The position numbers were made by a program, and so were the translations under genes. The notes under the pieces are model-generated. The model did no database searches. It was not told the origin of the DNA and was given only the letters and a program-made list of their open reading frames with translations. DNA of 64,000 nucleotides from Sphingomonas kyeonggiensis (GTDB lineage: Bacteria; Pseudomonadota; Alphaproteobacteria; Sphingomonadales; Sphingomonadaceae): NCBI RefSeq assembly GCF_030812785.1, contig NZ_JAUSTJ010000003.1:124001-188000 (forward strand), read 5' to 3'. The first letter of the stretch is position 1, and each line of letters begins with the position of its first letter. Of the stretch, positions 35,429-44,445 are shown piece by piece.

Positions 35429-36763
35429 CTACCGCCAGCTGCCGATCCACATCCAGTGGAGGAAGCCCTGGCTGTCGGTTAGCGGCGCCCCCGAGAGGAT
35501 CGGATAGAAATAGCCGAACATCAGCAGCGAGAGCGCGGTGAACCACTCCTCCCAGCCGCGGTTCCGGCCCTTGTCGAAGTGGAGGAAGGCGACCGGCAGC
35601 GCCATGCACAGGAAGATGCTGCTCGGGTAATAGTAATAATAAAAGCCGATCGACTTGGGGATCACGACATAGATCGCCAGGCTGGCCGTCCATAGCAGCG
35701 CCATGGCGAGCGGCCGGATCGCCTTGTCCTTCACCCATGCCCAATAGCAGGCGAGCACCGCGAGCAGCCCGCCCCACATGATCAGCGGATTGCCGATCAG
35801 CAGCACGCCGCGCTGGGCGCCGCGGTCCCATTCATAGAAATACCAGATCGGCCGCAGCATCAGCGGCCAGCTCCACCAACTCGACTGATAGGTGTGGTGC
35901 GGCAGTATCTGGGTCTGCATCTGCCACATATGGAGCTGCTGGGCGAACAGGCCGGGCAGGCTCAGCGGATCGGTGGCGTAGAAGAAGGCGGGGAGGAAGG
36001 TGAGGAAATAGGTCACCACGCTGACCATGCCCATCGCCAGCAGCGCCGGGATCGCGGGCAGGCCGGGCCAGTGGGGCTGGTCCCTGCCCGAGAGCGCGGC
36101 GAGGACCGGCTTCTTCGCCCGGCGCGCATCGCGGATGCGGATGACGAGGAAGGCCAGGCCCGCCAGCACGATATAGGGCACGCCCGCCCATTTGACCGCG
36201 GTGGTCATCCCGAGCAGCACGCCGACGGCCAGCCAGCGCCACCAGACCTGCCGGCCGCCGCTCTTCATCGACCACAGGCCCATCACCAGCGCCCAGACCA
36301 GGAAGCAGCCGAGGAACACATCGAGCATGCCGGTGCGCGCCTGGACGTACACGGTCTGGTTGAGCAGCGTCAGCAGCGCGCCGACCAGCGTTGCGCGCAT
36401 GCTGCCGGTAAGCAGCCAGAGAAAGGCGAAGACGCCGAGCACGGTGGCGGTGCCGGCGATCGTCGAGGCGATGCGCCAGCCGAACGGATTGTCGCCGAGC
36501 AGCGCCATGCCCGCCGCGATCAGCTCCTTGCCGAGCATCGGATGTTCGACATTGCGCGGGCCCGACAGGTCGAGCAGCGCCTGGGCGGCGGGGAGATAGT
36601 GGATCTCGTCGAACATGATCACGCTGGGCTGATCGAGATGGATCAGGAACAGCGCCTCGGCGATGACGGCGAGAAGCAGGGCGACGGTCCAGGGACGGTC
36701 GCGCAGGGCCTTGAGGCGATCGAACATGGCGGGTGGGATAGCCGACCGTTTCGTGGCCGTCAT
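35429..36763 (-). CDS. Protein O-mannosyltransferase-like glycosyltransferase (GT39)
   Basis: This 444-residue integral membrane protein has many hydrophobic helices and the GT39/PMT hallmark: a first luminal loop with the acidic pair FDEIHYLPAAQALL (about residues 50-63) followed by EHPMLGKELIAAG. The C-terminal part has a Tyr-rich FYYYYYPSSIF stretch in a membrane segment. Such enzymes move a sugar from a polyprenyl phosphate sugar to protein Ser/Thr on the outer face. The start is at 36763 or at 36727 (MFDRLKAL). It is convergent with the GT2-GtrA gene, which probably makes a lipid-linked sugar. Confidence 0.85.
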   Translation of the reverse strand: MTATKRSAIPPAMFDRLKALRDRPWTVALLLAVIAEALFLIHLDQPSVIMFDEIHYLPAAQALLDLSGPRNVEHPMLGKELIAAGMALLGDNPFGWRIASTIAGTATVLGVFAFLWLLTGSMRATLVGALLTLLNQTVYVQARTGMLDVFLGCFLVWALVMGLWSMKSGGRQVWWRWLAVGVLLGMTTAVKWAGVPYIVLAGLAFLVIRIRDARRAKKPVLAALSGRDQPHWPGLPAIPALLAMGMVSVVTYFLTFLPAFFYATDPLSLPGLFAQQLHMWQMQTQILPHHTYQSSWWSWPLMLRPIWYFYEWDRGAQRGVLLIGNPLIMWGGLLAVLACYWAWVKDKAIRPLAMALLWTASLAIYVVIPKSIGFYYYYYPSSIFLCMALPVAFLHFDKGRNRGWEEWFTALSLLMFGYFYPILSGAPLTDSQGFLHWMWIGSWR

Positions 36764-36770
36764 GCCCCCA

Positions 36771-36917
36771 AAAGATTCTCCCTCGCGAAGCGGGGAGGTG
36801 GCGCGCGCAGCGCGACGGAGGGGGCCTCGCCGCGCACGATTTCCCTTGCGGCGAGGCCCCCTCCACCACCGGCTTCGCCGGTGGTCCCCCTCCCCCGCTT
36901 CGCGAGGGAGGATTTTT
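36771..36917. repeat. Family B palindromic element, copy 2
   Basis: This ~147-bp element runs from aaagattctccctcgcgaagcgggg to ccccgcttcgcgagggaggatttt. Inner arms are ggcctcgccgcgcacgat... and ...tgcggcgaggcc, with a further hairpin caccaccggcttcgccggtgg. It lies in the divergent gap between the PMT-like gene and metZ. Confidence 0.88.
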
Positions 36918-36964
36918 TGTTTGGTTGACGTGGGCGCCGCCTACGCCGCAAAGCATCCCGCACT

Positions 36965-38173
36965 ATGAAGCGTCGTACAGGCCAAGACCGCAGCGTCACC
37001 CGCAACTGGAAACCCGCCACCCAGGCCGTGCGCGGAGGTACCGCGCGTTCCGAATGGGGCGAGACCAGCGAGGCGATGTTCCTCACCTCCGGCTATGCGT
37101 ATGACTGCGCCGGCGACGCCGCCGCGCGGTTCGCGGGCGAGCAGGTCGGCATGACCTATTCGCGCCTGCAGAACCCGACGGTGGAGATGCTCGAGGAGCG
37201 GATCGCGCTGCTCGAAGGCGCCGAGGCCTGCCGCACCATGGCGACCGGCATGGCGGCGATGACCGCGGCGATCCTCTGCCAGGTGAGCGCCGGCGACCAT
37301 ATCGTCCAGGGCCGCGCCGCCTTCGGCTCGTGCCGCTGGCTGACCGACAGCCTGTTGCCGCGCTTCGGCGTCGAGACCACGATCGTCGATGCGCGCGACC
37401 CGCAGCAGTTCGAGGATGCGATCCGCCCGAACACCAAGGTGTTCTTCTTCGAGACCCCCGCCAACCCGACGATGGACGTGGTCGACCTCGAAGCCGTCTG
37501 CGCGATCGCGCGGAAGCACGGCATCACCACCGTGGTCGACAATGCCTTCGCGACGCCGGCGCTCCAGCGCCCGCTCGAGTTCGGCGCGGACGTGGTGGCC
37601 TATTCGGCGACCAAGATGATGGACGGGCAGGGCCGCGTGCTCGCCGGTGCGGTCACCGGCTCGTCGCAGTTCATCAACGAGGTGCTTCTGCCCTTCACCC
37701 GCAACACCGGCCCGACGCTGTCGCCGTTCAACGCCTGGGTGGTGCTGAAGGGGATGGAGACGCTCGACCTGCGCATCCGCCGCCAGAGCGAGAATGCGCT
37801 GAAGGTCGGCAGCTTCCTCGAGAAGCGCGTGCCGAAGATCAACTTCCCGGCGCTGCCCAGCCATCCGCAGCACAATCTGTTCATGCGCCAGATGGAGGCC
37901 GCCGGGCCGATCTTCTCGTTCGAGGTCGATGGCGGGCGCAAGCAGGCGCATGCGCTGCTCGACGCGCTGGAACTGGTCGATATCTCGAACAATATCGGCG
38001 ATTCGCGTTCGCTGATGACGCACCCGGCTTCGACCACCCATTCCAGCGTCGCCGAAGAGAAGCGCTTGGAGATGGGCGTGACCGAGGGCATGCTGCGGCT
38101 CAATGTTGGGCTGGAGGACGCGGACGACGTGATCGCCGATCTCGACCAGGCGCTGAGGGCCGCCGGATTGTGA
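36965..38173 (+). CDS. metZ: O-succinylhomoserine sulfhydrylase
   Basis: This 402-residue PLP enzyme of the Cys/Met metabolism family makes homocysteine from O-succinylhomoserine and sulfide. Family features are GMTYSRLQNPTVEMLEERIALLEGAE near residue 60-85, an FFETPANPTMDVVDLEAV block, the PLP-binding Lys in AYSATKMMDGQGRVLAG (about 213), and the closing block LMTHPASTTHSS. It belongs to the MetZ rather than the MetB side by its SATKMMDGQGR motif. Its stop overlaps the apaG start by one base (TGATG). Confidence 0.92.
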   Translation: MKRRTGQDRSVTRNWKPATQAVRGGTARSEWGETSEAMFLTSGYAYDCAGDAAARFAGEQVGMTYSRLQNPTVEMLEERIALLEGAEACRTMATGMAAMTAAILCQVSAGDHIVQGRAAFGSCRWLTDSLLPRFGVETTIVDARDPQQFEDAIRPNTKVFFFETPANPTMDVVDLEAVCAIARKHGITTVVDNAFATPALQRPLEFGADVVAYSATKMMDGQGRVLAGAVTGSSQFINEVLLPFTRNTGPTLSPFNAWVVLKGMETLDLRIRRQSENALKVGSFLEKRVPKINFPALPSHPQHNLFMRQMEAAGPIFSFEVDGGRKQAHALLDALELVDISNNIGDSRSLMTHPASTTHSSVAEEKRLEMGVTEGMLRLNVGLEDADDVIADLDQALRAAGL

Positions 38174-38571
38174 TGGACGCATTGTTCACCGATGCGGAGG
38201 AAACGCGCGGGATCACCGTGCGCGTGTCGGTGAGCTATCTGCCCGAGCAGAGCGAGCCCGATCGCGGCCGCTGGTTCTGGGCCTATCACATCCGCATCGA
38301 GAATAGCGGGCCGATGACGGTGCAGCTGCTCACTCGCCACTGGATCATCACCGACGGGCGCGGCGCGCGTCATACGGTGGAGGGCGAGGGCGTGGTCGGC
38401 GAGCAGCCGATGATCGCGCCGGGGGCGAGCTTCGACTATGTCTCGGGCTGCCCGCTCAGCACGCCGACGGGGAATATGCAGGGCAGTTATCACATGATCG
38501 GCGAAGACGGTTCGGCGTTCGACGTCGGCATCCCCAAATTCGCGCTGACCGCGCCGGCGGTGGCGGAATGA
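38173..38571 (+). CDS. apaG: ApaG-domain protein
   Basis: This 132-residue protein has the ApaG beta-sandwich fold: GITVRVSVSYLPEQSEPDRGRWFWAYHIRIEN, then RHWIITDGRGARHTVEGEGVVGEQPMIAPG and SGCPLSTPTGNMQGSYHM, a near-perfect match to the family. It has been linked to Co2+/Mg2+ efflux and to ApaH in enterobacteria, though its biochemical role is uncertain. Coupling to metZ by the TGATG overlap suggests co-translation. Family A repeat follows 12 bases after the stop. Confidence 0.95.
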   Translation: MDALFTDAEETRGITVRVSVSYLPEQSEPDRGRWFWAYHIRIENSGPMTVQLLTRHWIITDGRGARHTVEGEGVVGEQPMIAPGASFDYVSGCPLSTPTGNMQGSYHMIGEDGSAFDVGIPKFALTAPAVAE

Positions 38572-38582
38572 GCGGAAATTAT

Positions 38583-38663
38583 CGTCATCCCGGCGAAAGC
38601 CGGGATCTCAGGCCACGAGCCGTGCGCCTGCCGCACGAGATCCCGGCTTTCGCCGGGATGACG
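38583..38663. repeat. Family A palindromic element before the LysR gene
   Basis: This 81-bp element ends (gggatgacg) only 8 bases before the LysR ATG. The arms are cgtcatcccggcgaaagccg... and the inverted match, and the centre ends in gccgcacgagat, as in the other canonical copies. Any ribosome binding site for the LysR gene must lie in or next to its right arm. Confidence 0.92.
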
Positions 38664-38671
38664 GACGTCGC

Positions 38672-39463
38672 ATGAAGCGGACCCATCTCCCCCTCAACGG
38701 CCTGCGCGTGCTCGATGCCGCGGCGCGCCATCTGAGCTTCACCCGCGCCGCGGACGAGCTGGCGGTGACCCCCGCCGCGGTCGGCCAGCAGATTCGCGCG
38801 CTCGAGGACACGCTGGGCGTTGTGCTGTTCCGCCGCACCACCAAGGGGCTGGAGCTGACGCCCGAGGCCGAGGCCGGCCTGTCGGCGCTGCGCGCGGGCT
38901 TCCTCCAGTTCGAGGAAAGCGTGCGGGCGATGCAGGCGGGGCAGTCGTCCAAGTCGCTGACCATCGCCGCGCCGCGCGACCTGACCGCCAAATGGCTGAT
39001 GCCGCGGCTCGCCGAGATCGCCCGGGTCGACAGTGACCTGCGCTTCGTGCTGGTGCCCGCCGACGACGCGCTCGACTTCACCGAGGCCAATCTCGATCTC
39101 GCCATCCGCTGGGGCGAGGGCCCGGGCGAGCATGAGGGCGAGGCGCTGGAGAGCGACGGCATGGTCACGGTCGAGCGGCCGGGCGGCAGCATCGACGTGC
39201 GCATCTCCTGGCCCGGCTGCATGGCCGAGGATGCCGGATCGCTGGTCCGCGTCGCCGATGCCGGCCTCGCGCTCGATGCCGCGGCCGAGGGGCTGGGCCG
39301 GGCGACCGTGCCCGAGCTGCTTGCGCGCAGCGACATCGCCAGCGGCCGGGTGGTCGTGGTCGGCGAGCCCAAGAGCTCGAAGCTCGGCTATTGGCTGGTC
39401 GCGCCGCTGCCGCAGTGGCGGCAGAAGAAGGTGAAGTCGCTGGTCGACGCGCTGGCGTCGTGA
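38672..39463 (+). CDS. LysR-type transcriptional regulator (short form)
   Basis: This 263-residue LysR-type regulator has the N-terminal winged helix-turn-helix (LNGLRVLDAAARHLSFTRAADELAVTPAAVGQQIRALEDTLGVVLFRR, GcvA-like, about residues 9-58) and a truncated-looking substrate-binding domain. The usual family length is about 290-310, so 30-40 residues are missing from the sensor half. The GNAT gene that follows is coupled by GTGA overlap. The upstream repeat leaves no room for a normal separate promoter, so transcription may come through from apaG. Confidence 0.88.
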   Translation: MKRTHLPLNGLRVLDAAARHLSFTRAADELAVTPAAVGQQIRALEDTLGVVLFRRTTKGLELTPEAEAGLSALRAGFLQFEESVRAMQAGQSSKSLTIAAPRDLTAKWLMPRLAEIARVDSDLRFVLVPADDALDFTEANLDLAIRWGEGPGEHEGEALESDGMVTVERPGGSIDVRISWPGCMAEDAGSLVRVADAGLALDAAAEGLGRATVPELLARSDIASGRVVVVGEPKSSKLGYWLVAPLPQWRQKKVKSLVDALAS

Positions 39464-40005
39464 ACCCGGCCGGACCGGTGCCGCGCGAGACGGTGGTGCT
39501 GGAGACCGGACGGCTCCGCCTGCGTCCGCGCGTGCCCGGCGACGCCGCAGCGCTGTTCCCGAGCCTGTCCGATCCCGAGCTGATGCATTTCTGGTCGGGC
39601 CCGCCGCATGAGAATGTGGCGCAGACGCATGCGGAGTTCGCCCGCGAGGCGCCGGGCTGGCGCTGCTGGGCGATCACGCTGAAGGGCGACGATAGCGCGA
39701 TCGGCTTCGTCGCGGCGGGCGAGAAGCGGCAGGGCGGCGTGTCCGAGATCGGCTATATGCTCGCCCGGGCGCATTGGGGCGGCGGCATCGCCGCCGAGGC
39801 GGTCAGCGCGGTGATCGACCGGCTCTTCGCCGAAGGGCAGCGCCGCGTCTTCGCCGATACCGATCCGGACAACCGAGCGTCGCGCGGGCTGCTCGAGCGG
39901 CTGGGCTTCAGGCTCGAGGGGGTGCTGCGCGCCGAATGGGAAACCCATATCGGGGTGCGCGACACTGCGCTCTACGGCTTGCTGCCGTCCGACTGGAGAA
40001 GCTAG
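39460..40005 (+). CDS. GNAT family N-acetyltransferase (RimJ/RimL type)
   Basis: This 181-residue GNAT has the pattern of RimJ/RimL-like enzymes: LETGRLRLRPRVPGDAAALF, then SEIGYMLARAHWGGGIAAEAVSAVIDRLF with the acetyl-CoA loop, and TDPDNRASRGLLERLGFRLEG (about residues 130-150). The GTG start at 39460 overlaps the LysR stop by four bases, so the two form a coupled pair. The target could be a small molecule or a protein N-terminus. Confidence 0.9.
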   Translation: MNPAGPVPRETVVLETGRLRLRPRVPGDAAALFPSLSDPELMHFWSGPPHENVAQTHAEFAREAPGWRCWAITLKGDDSAIGFVAAGEKRQGGVSEIGYMLARAHWGGGIAAEAVSAVIDRLFAEGQRRVFADTDPDNRASRGLLERLGFRLEGVLRAEWETHIGVRDTALYGLLPSDWRS

Positions 40006-40035
40006 GGTCCGCTCCGCAACAGGAGTGCACCGAAC

Positions 40036-40869
40036 ATGCCGCAGAGCCCATGGACCCACAGCCGAAACGCCGGCATCTCCGACGACATCGATTTCGAGAT
40101 CAAGGGGCAGGAGCTCCAGTTCGTCGAGATCGAGCTCGATCCCGGCGAAAGCGCGGTGGCCGAGGCGGGCGCGCTGGTGTGGAAGGACGCGGCGGTGGGG
40201 ATGACCACCGTGTTCGGCGACGGCAGCGGCCAGCAGGGCGGCGGCTTCATGGGTGCGCTGCTCGGCGCGGGCAAGCGGCTGGTGACCGGCGAGAGCCTGT
40301 TCACCACGGTCTTCACCCATAACGGCTCGGGCAAGGCGCGCGTGGCCTTCGCGGCGCCGGTGCCGGGTGCGATCGTGCCGCTCAAGCTCGACAGCGTCGG
40401 CGGCACGTTGATCTGCCAGAAGGACGCGTTCCTCTGCGCCGCCAAGGGCGTGTCGATGGGCATCGCCTTCCAGCGCCGGGTTATGACCGGCCTGTTCGGC
40501 GGCGAGGGCTTCATCATGCAGAAGCTCGAAGGCGATGGCTGGGTGTTCGTTCAGTTCGGCGGCATGGTCGTGGAGCGCGAACTTGCCCCGGGCGAGGAGC
40601 TGCACGTCGATACCGGTTGCCTTGCCGCCTATACCCCGTCGGTCGAGTTCGACCTGGTCACCGCGGGCGGGGTGCGCAGCGTGTTCTTCGGCGGCGAGGG
40701 GCTGTTCTTCGCCCGGCTGCGCGGGCCGGGCAAGGTGTGGATCCAGTCGCTGCCCTTCTCGCGCCTTGCCGGGCGGATGATGGCGGCGGCCTCGTCCTAT
40801 GGCGGGCAGAATCGCGGCGAGGGCTCGGTGCTCGGCGGGCTGGGCAATTTCATCGGGGGCAACAACTGA
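40036..40869 (+). CDS. TIGR00266/AIM24 family protein
   Basis: This 277-residue protein of the AIM24/TIGR00266 group is a beta-rich fold of unknown function. It is characterised by FEIKGQELQFVEIELDPGESAVAEAGALVW at the start, then GSGKARVAFAAPVPGAIVPLKL, and Gly-rich blocks such as GEELHVDTGCLAAYTPSVEFDLVTAGGVR. The start at 40036 is preceded by CAGGAG. It stands alone and converges on the serine hydrolase. Confidence 0.85.
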   Translation: MPQSPWTHSRNAGISDDIDFEIKGQELQFVEIELDPGESAVAEAGALVWKDAAVGMTTVFGDGSGQQGGGFMGALLGAGKRLVTGESLFTTVFTHNGSGKARVAFAAPVPGAIVPLKLDSVGGTLICQKDAFLCAAKGVSMGIAFQRRVMTGLFGGEGFIMQKLEGDGWVFVQFGGMVVERELAPGEELHVDTGCLAAYTPSVEFDLVTAGGVRSVFFGGEGLFFARLRGPGKVWIQSLPFSRLAGRMMAAASSYGGQNRGEGSVLGGLGNFIGGNN

Positions 40870-40876
40870 GGCGGAA

Positions 40877-42205
40877 CTAGCGTGCGGGCGGAGCGGTCAG
40901 CTCCGCCGCCTTGCCGATCAGCGAGGCGAAGCGGCCTTCATCGACCGCCTTTTGCACATCGTTCCAGCTGCCGGTGACGACATACCAGTCGCCATTCTGC
41001 GCCTGGAGCAGCAGCGTCATGTTCATCACGCCCGGCTCCGATCCGCCCTTGTAGCCGATCCATTGCCACTTGGCCCGGACATCGGGGCTCACGCCGGGAT
41101 TGACCGACAGCACCCTGCGCGCCTCGGCGCCTGCAGGCCCCTCGGTATGGCGGCGCAGCCAGTCCATCACCCGGACCAGGTCGCTCGGGCTCTCGAACCA
41201 TTCGAGCGTGTCGATCCGGTTGGGAACCTTCCTGGTGAAGCTGGTCACGTCGATCAGGATCGGCGGGATGGTGGCCACCTCGCCGTCGAGCAGCGCACGC
41301 CGCCCGGCTTCGTCGAGCGCCAGATAGCGACCGGCCAGCCCGGCGACGCCCTTCAGCCGGAACAGGTCGAGCGTGCCCAGGAAGGGGCGGTTGCGCGCCG
41401 GATCGGCGATGCCGAGCACCGGCATCATCGCCTCGACCTTCTTGCGGCCGAGCGTGTGGAGCAGGATATCGGTCGCGCTGTTGTCGCTGATCGAGATCAT
41501 CTGGGTGGCGAGCTCGCGCAGCGTCACCTGCGTGCCCCTGGGCTTCTGGGCATAGACGCCGCCCGGCAGCATGCCGCCGTCGAGCGTCACCAGGTCATCC
41601 CATTCCCGCTCGCGGGCATTGGTGACGCGGACCAGCTCGGCGAGGATCACCAGCTTGAAGGCGGAGCCGATCGCATAGGGCCGGTCGGCATTGCGCCCGG
41701 CCAGCAGCTGCGGCTTGTCCGTGCCCAGCTTCGCGATCGCATAGCCCACCTCGCCAGGGAGCGCGGCAAAGGCGCTCTCGACCGCGGGCAGGGTCTTCTC
41801 GGCGCTCTCGAAGCCGCGGACGAGCAGCCCGCCGACCTGATGCGGCGCCACCGGATCGGCGACGAGCAGGACGTTGGCGACGGCCTTCTCATACTGGACG
41901 CGCACGTTCGCGCGCCACGGCGTCTCCTGCGCCACGCTGAGGATCTTCAGCGGCTTGCCATTGCCGGCGATCAGCTGGGCGGTGACCGCCTGCAAGGTCG
42001 CCTGGGGCACCTGGGCCTGGAAGGCGGGGGTGAAATAGCCGGCATAGTCGCCGCCGCCGTTCAGGATCGCGATCAGCCCATCGAGCCGCGTCTGGAAAGC
42101 GGGATCGGCCTGGGCGGGCTGGGGCACGACCGGAGCCGGCGGCGCGGTCTGCGCGGTTGCGGGGGCGGCGATCAGGAAAGCGGCGAGATACGGGAGCAGG
42201 CGCAT
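40877..42205 (-). CDS. Serine hydrolase of the class A beta-lactamase type
   Basis: This 442-residue exported protein has a signal peptide (LLPYLAAFLIAAPATAQ), a DUF3887-like N-terminal domain, and a C-terminal penicillin-binding/class A beta-lactamase-like domain. The active-site Ser is in GSAFKL (about 207-212, SxxK), the SDN motif is in SISDNSATD (about 271-279), and YKGGSEPG near 398 replaces the usual KTG with KGG. Family members with this composition are seen in sphingomonads. Hydrolysis of beta-lactams is not shown by sequence. Confidence 0.78.
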   Translation of the reverse strand: MRLLPYLAAFLIAAPATAQTAPPAPVVPQPAQADPAFQTRLDGLIAILNGGGDYAGYFTPAFQAQVPQATLQAVTAQLIAGNGKPLKILSVAQETPWRANVRVQYEKAVANVLLVADPVAPHQVGGLLVRGFESAEKTLPAVESAFAALPGEVGYAIAKLGTDKPQLLAGRNADRPYAIGSAFKLVILAELVRVTNAREREWDDLVTLDGGMLPGGVYAQKPRGTQVTLRELATQMISISDNSATDILLHTLGRKKVEAMMPVLGIADPARNRPFLGTLDLFRLKGVAGLAGRYLALDEAGRRALLDGEVATIPPILIDVTSFTRKVPNRIDTLEWFESPSDLVRVMDWLRRHTEGPAGAEARRVLSVNPGVSPDVRAKWQWIGYKGGSEPGVMNMTLLLQAQNGDWYVVTGSWNDVQKAVDEGRFASLIGKAAELTAPPAR

Positions 42206-42295
42206 CGGTGCCTCATCGGCTGTGGATGCGCTGCTTCTACGGGAGATAAATTATGATATCAACATTTATCGCGACACCTGCGTGTCGCCCATTAC

Positions 42296-42382
42296 CGTCA
42301 TCCCCGCGAAGGCGGGGATCCAGGGTTACTCTGCCCGGCCCGTCCTGCTTGACTCTGGATCCCCGCCTGCGCGAGGATGACG
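42296..42382. repeat. Family A palindromic element, variant arms
   Basis: This 87-bp element has arms cgtcatccccgcgaaggcggggatccag and ctggatccccgcctgcgcgaggatgacg. The left arm hairpin is intact, and the right one carries unpaired differences. It lies between the serine hydrolase start and the parE end, two minus-strand genes. Confidence 0.88.
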
Positions 42383-42411
42383 GAGTATAGAAGGAGTGAC
42401 GGCCCGCCCGA

Positions 42412-44394
42412 TCACGCGTCGATCACTTCCTCGTCGAGCCGCGCCGCATTCTCCTGGATGAAGGCGAAGCGGTGGGCCGGGTTGTTGCCCATCAGCCGAT
42501 CGACCAGGTCCTTCACCCCGGCGCGCTCTTCATATTCCTGGGGCAGGGTGATGCGCAGCAGGCCCCGGGTCGCCGGGTCCATGGTAGTTTCCTTGAGCTG
42601 GTTCGGGTTCATCTCGCCTAGACCCTTGAACCGGCTGACCTCGACCTTCTTGCCCTTGAACGCAGTGCTCTCGATCTCGAGCCGGTGCGCATCGTCGCGA
42701 GCGTAGAGGCTCTTCGAACCCACCGTCAGGCGATAGAGCGGCGGCTGGGCGAGGTAGAGATGCCCCTGGCGGACCAGATCGGGCATTTCCTGGAAGAAGA
42801 AGGTCATCAGCAGCGTGGCGATGTGCGCGCCGTCCACGTCTGCGTCGGTCATGATGATGATCCGCTCGTAGCGGAGATTCGACGGATCGCAGTCCTTGCG
42901 GGTGCCGCAGCCCATGGCGAGGATCAGGTCGGCGATTTCCTGGTTGGCCAGGATCTTGGCCGAGGTGGCCGACGCGACATTGAGAATCTTGCCGCGGATC
43001 GGCAGGATCGCCTGGGTCTTGCGGTCGCGCGCCTGCTTGGCGCTGCCGCCTGCCGAATCGCCCTCGACGATGAACAGCTCGGTGCCGGCCGGATCATCTG
43101 CGGAACAGTCGGTGAGCTTGCCGGGCAGGCGCAGCTTGCGCGCGCTGGTCGCGGTCTTGCGCTTGACCTCGCGCTCCTGCTTGCGGCGCAGGCGGTCGTC
43201 CATCCGCTCGAGCACATAGCCGAGCAGCGCCTTGCCGCGGTCCATATTGTCGGTGAGGAAATGGTCGAAATGGTCGCGCACGGCCTTTTCGACCAGCGCG
43301 GTGGCCTCGGGCGAAGTCAGCCGGTCCTTGGTCTGCGACTGGAATTGCGGCTCGCGGATGAACACCGACAGCATCAGTTCGCTGCCTGTCATCACGTCGT
43401 CCGCGGTGATGTCCTTGGCCTTTTTCTGGCCGACCAGCTCGGCAAAGGCGCGGATCGAACGCGTCAGCGCCTGCCGCAGGCCCTGTTCGTGGGTGCCGCC
43501 ATCGGGCGTCGGAATGGTGTTGCAATACCAGCTGTACGAGCCGTCGCTCCACAGCGGCCAGGCGACCGCCCATTCGACCCGGCCATTATTCTCGCCCGGA
43601 AAGTCCTGTCGCCCGGCGAAGAAGTCGGCCGTGGCGCATTCGCGGGTGCCGATCTGCTCCTTCAGGTGATCGGCGAGGCCGCCGGGAAACTGGAACACCG
43701 CTTCGGGCGGGGTCTCGTCGCTGATCAGCTCGGCATCGCACTTCCAGCGAATCTCGACGCCGGCGAAGAGATAGGCCTTGGAGCGGACCAGCTTGTAGAG
43801 GCGGGTCGGCTTGAACAGCATCTCGCCGAAGATCTCGGTATCGGGAATGAAGCTGACCGAAGTGCCGCGCCGGTTGGGCGTGCCGCCGACATGCTCGAGC
43901 GGCCCCAGCGTCTTCCCCTGGCTGAAGCGCTGGCGATAGAGCTGCTTGTCGCGCGCGACCTCCACCGTGGTGTCGATCGACAGCGCGTTGACCACGCTGA
44001 TGCCGACGCCGTGCAGGCCGCCCGAGGTCGCATAGGCCTTGCCCGAGAATTTGCCGCCCGAGTGGAGCATCGAGAGGATGACCTCGAGCGCCGACTTGTC
44101 GGGGAATTTCGGATGCGGGTCGATCGGCATGCCGCGGCCATTGTCGGTGATGGTGATGCGGTTGCCCGCCTCCAGCAGCACCTCGATGCGGTTGGCATGG
44201 CCGGCGACCGCCTCGTCCATCGCATTGTCGAGAATCTCGGCGGCGAGGTGATGCAGCGCGCGCTCGTCGGTGCCGCCGATATACATGCCCGGGCGGCGCC
44301 GTACCGGCTCCAGCCCTTCAAGGACTTCGATCGAGGAGGCGTCATAGGTGCCGGAGGGCACGCCCGGCGCGGCAAACAGGTCTTCAGCAGCCAT
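42412..44394 (-). CDS. parE: DNA topoisomerase IV subunit B
   Basis: This 660-residue type II topoisomerase ATPase subunit unlinks daughter chromosomes together with ParC. It shows the GHKL ATPase motifs EILDNAMDEAVAG, TDNGRGMPID and SGGLHGVG..VVNALS, and the TOPRIM part EGDSAGGSAKQARDRKTQAILPIRGKILNV and DADVDGAHI. The C-terminal block ends in ...AHRFAFIQENAARLDEEVIDA, as in ParE. Its start is ATG at 44394. Length distinguishes it from GyrB (about 800 residues). Confidence 0.95.
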   Translation of the reverse strand: MAAEDLFAAPGVPSGTYDASSIEVLEGLEPVRRRPGMYIGGTDERALHHLAAEILDNAMDEAVAGHANRIEVLLEAGNRITITDNGRGMPIDPHPKFPDKSALEVILSMLHSGGKFSGKAYATSGGLHGVGISVVNALSIDTTVEVARDKQLYRQRFSQGKTLGPLEHVGGTPNRRGTSVSFIPDTEIFGEMLFKPTRLYKLVRSKAYLFAGVEIRWKCDAELISDETPPEAVFQFPGGLADHLKEQIGTRECATADFFAGRQDFPGENNGRVEWAVAWPLWSDGSYSWYCNTIPTPDGGTHEQGLRQALTRSIRAFAELVGQKKAKDITADDVMTGSELMLSVFIREPQFQSQTKDRLTSPEATALVEKAVRDHFDHFLTDNMDRGKALLGYVLERMDDRLRRKQEREVKRKTATSARKLRLPGKLTDCSADDPAGTELFIVEGDSAGGSAKQARDRKTQAILPIRGKILNVASATSAKILANQEIADLILAMGCGTRKDCDPSNLRYERIIIMTDADVDGAHIATLLMTFFFQEMPDLVRQGHLYLAQPPLYRLTVGSKSLYARDDAHRLEIESTAFKGKKVEVSRFKGLGEMNPNQLKETTMDPATRGLLRITLPQEYEERAGVKDLVDRLMGNNPAHRFAFIQENAARLDEEVIDA

Positions 44395-44445
44395 GGAGAA
44401 CGTATAGGGGGTGCGGGGTGAGGGGCGCAAGGGAGGGACCTCTTC

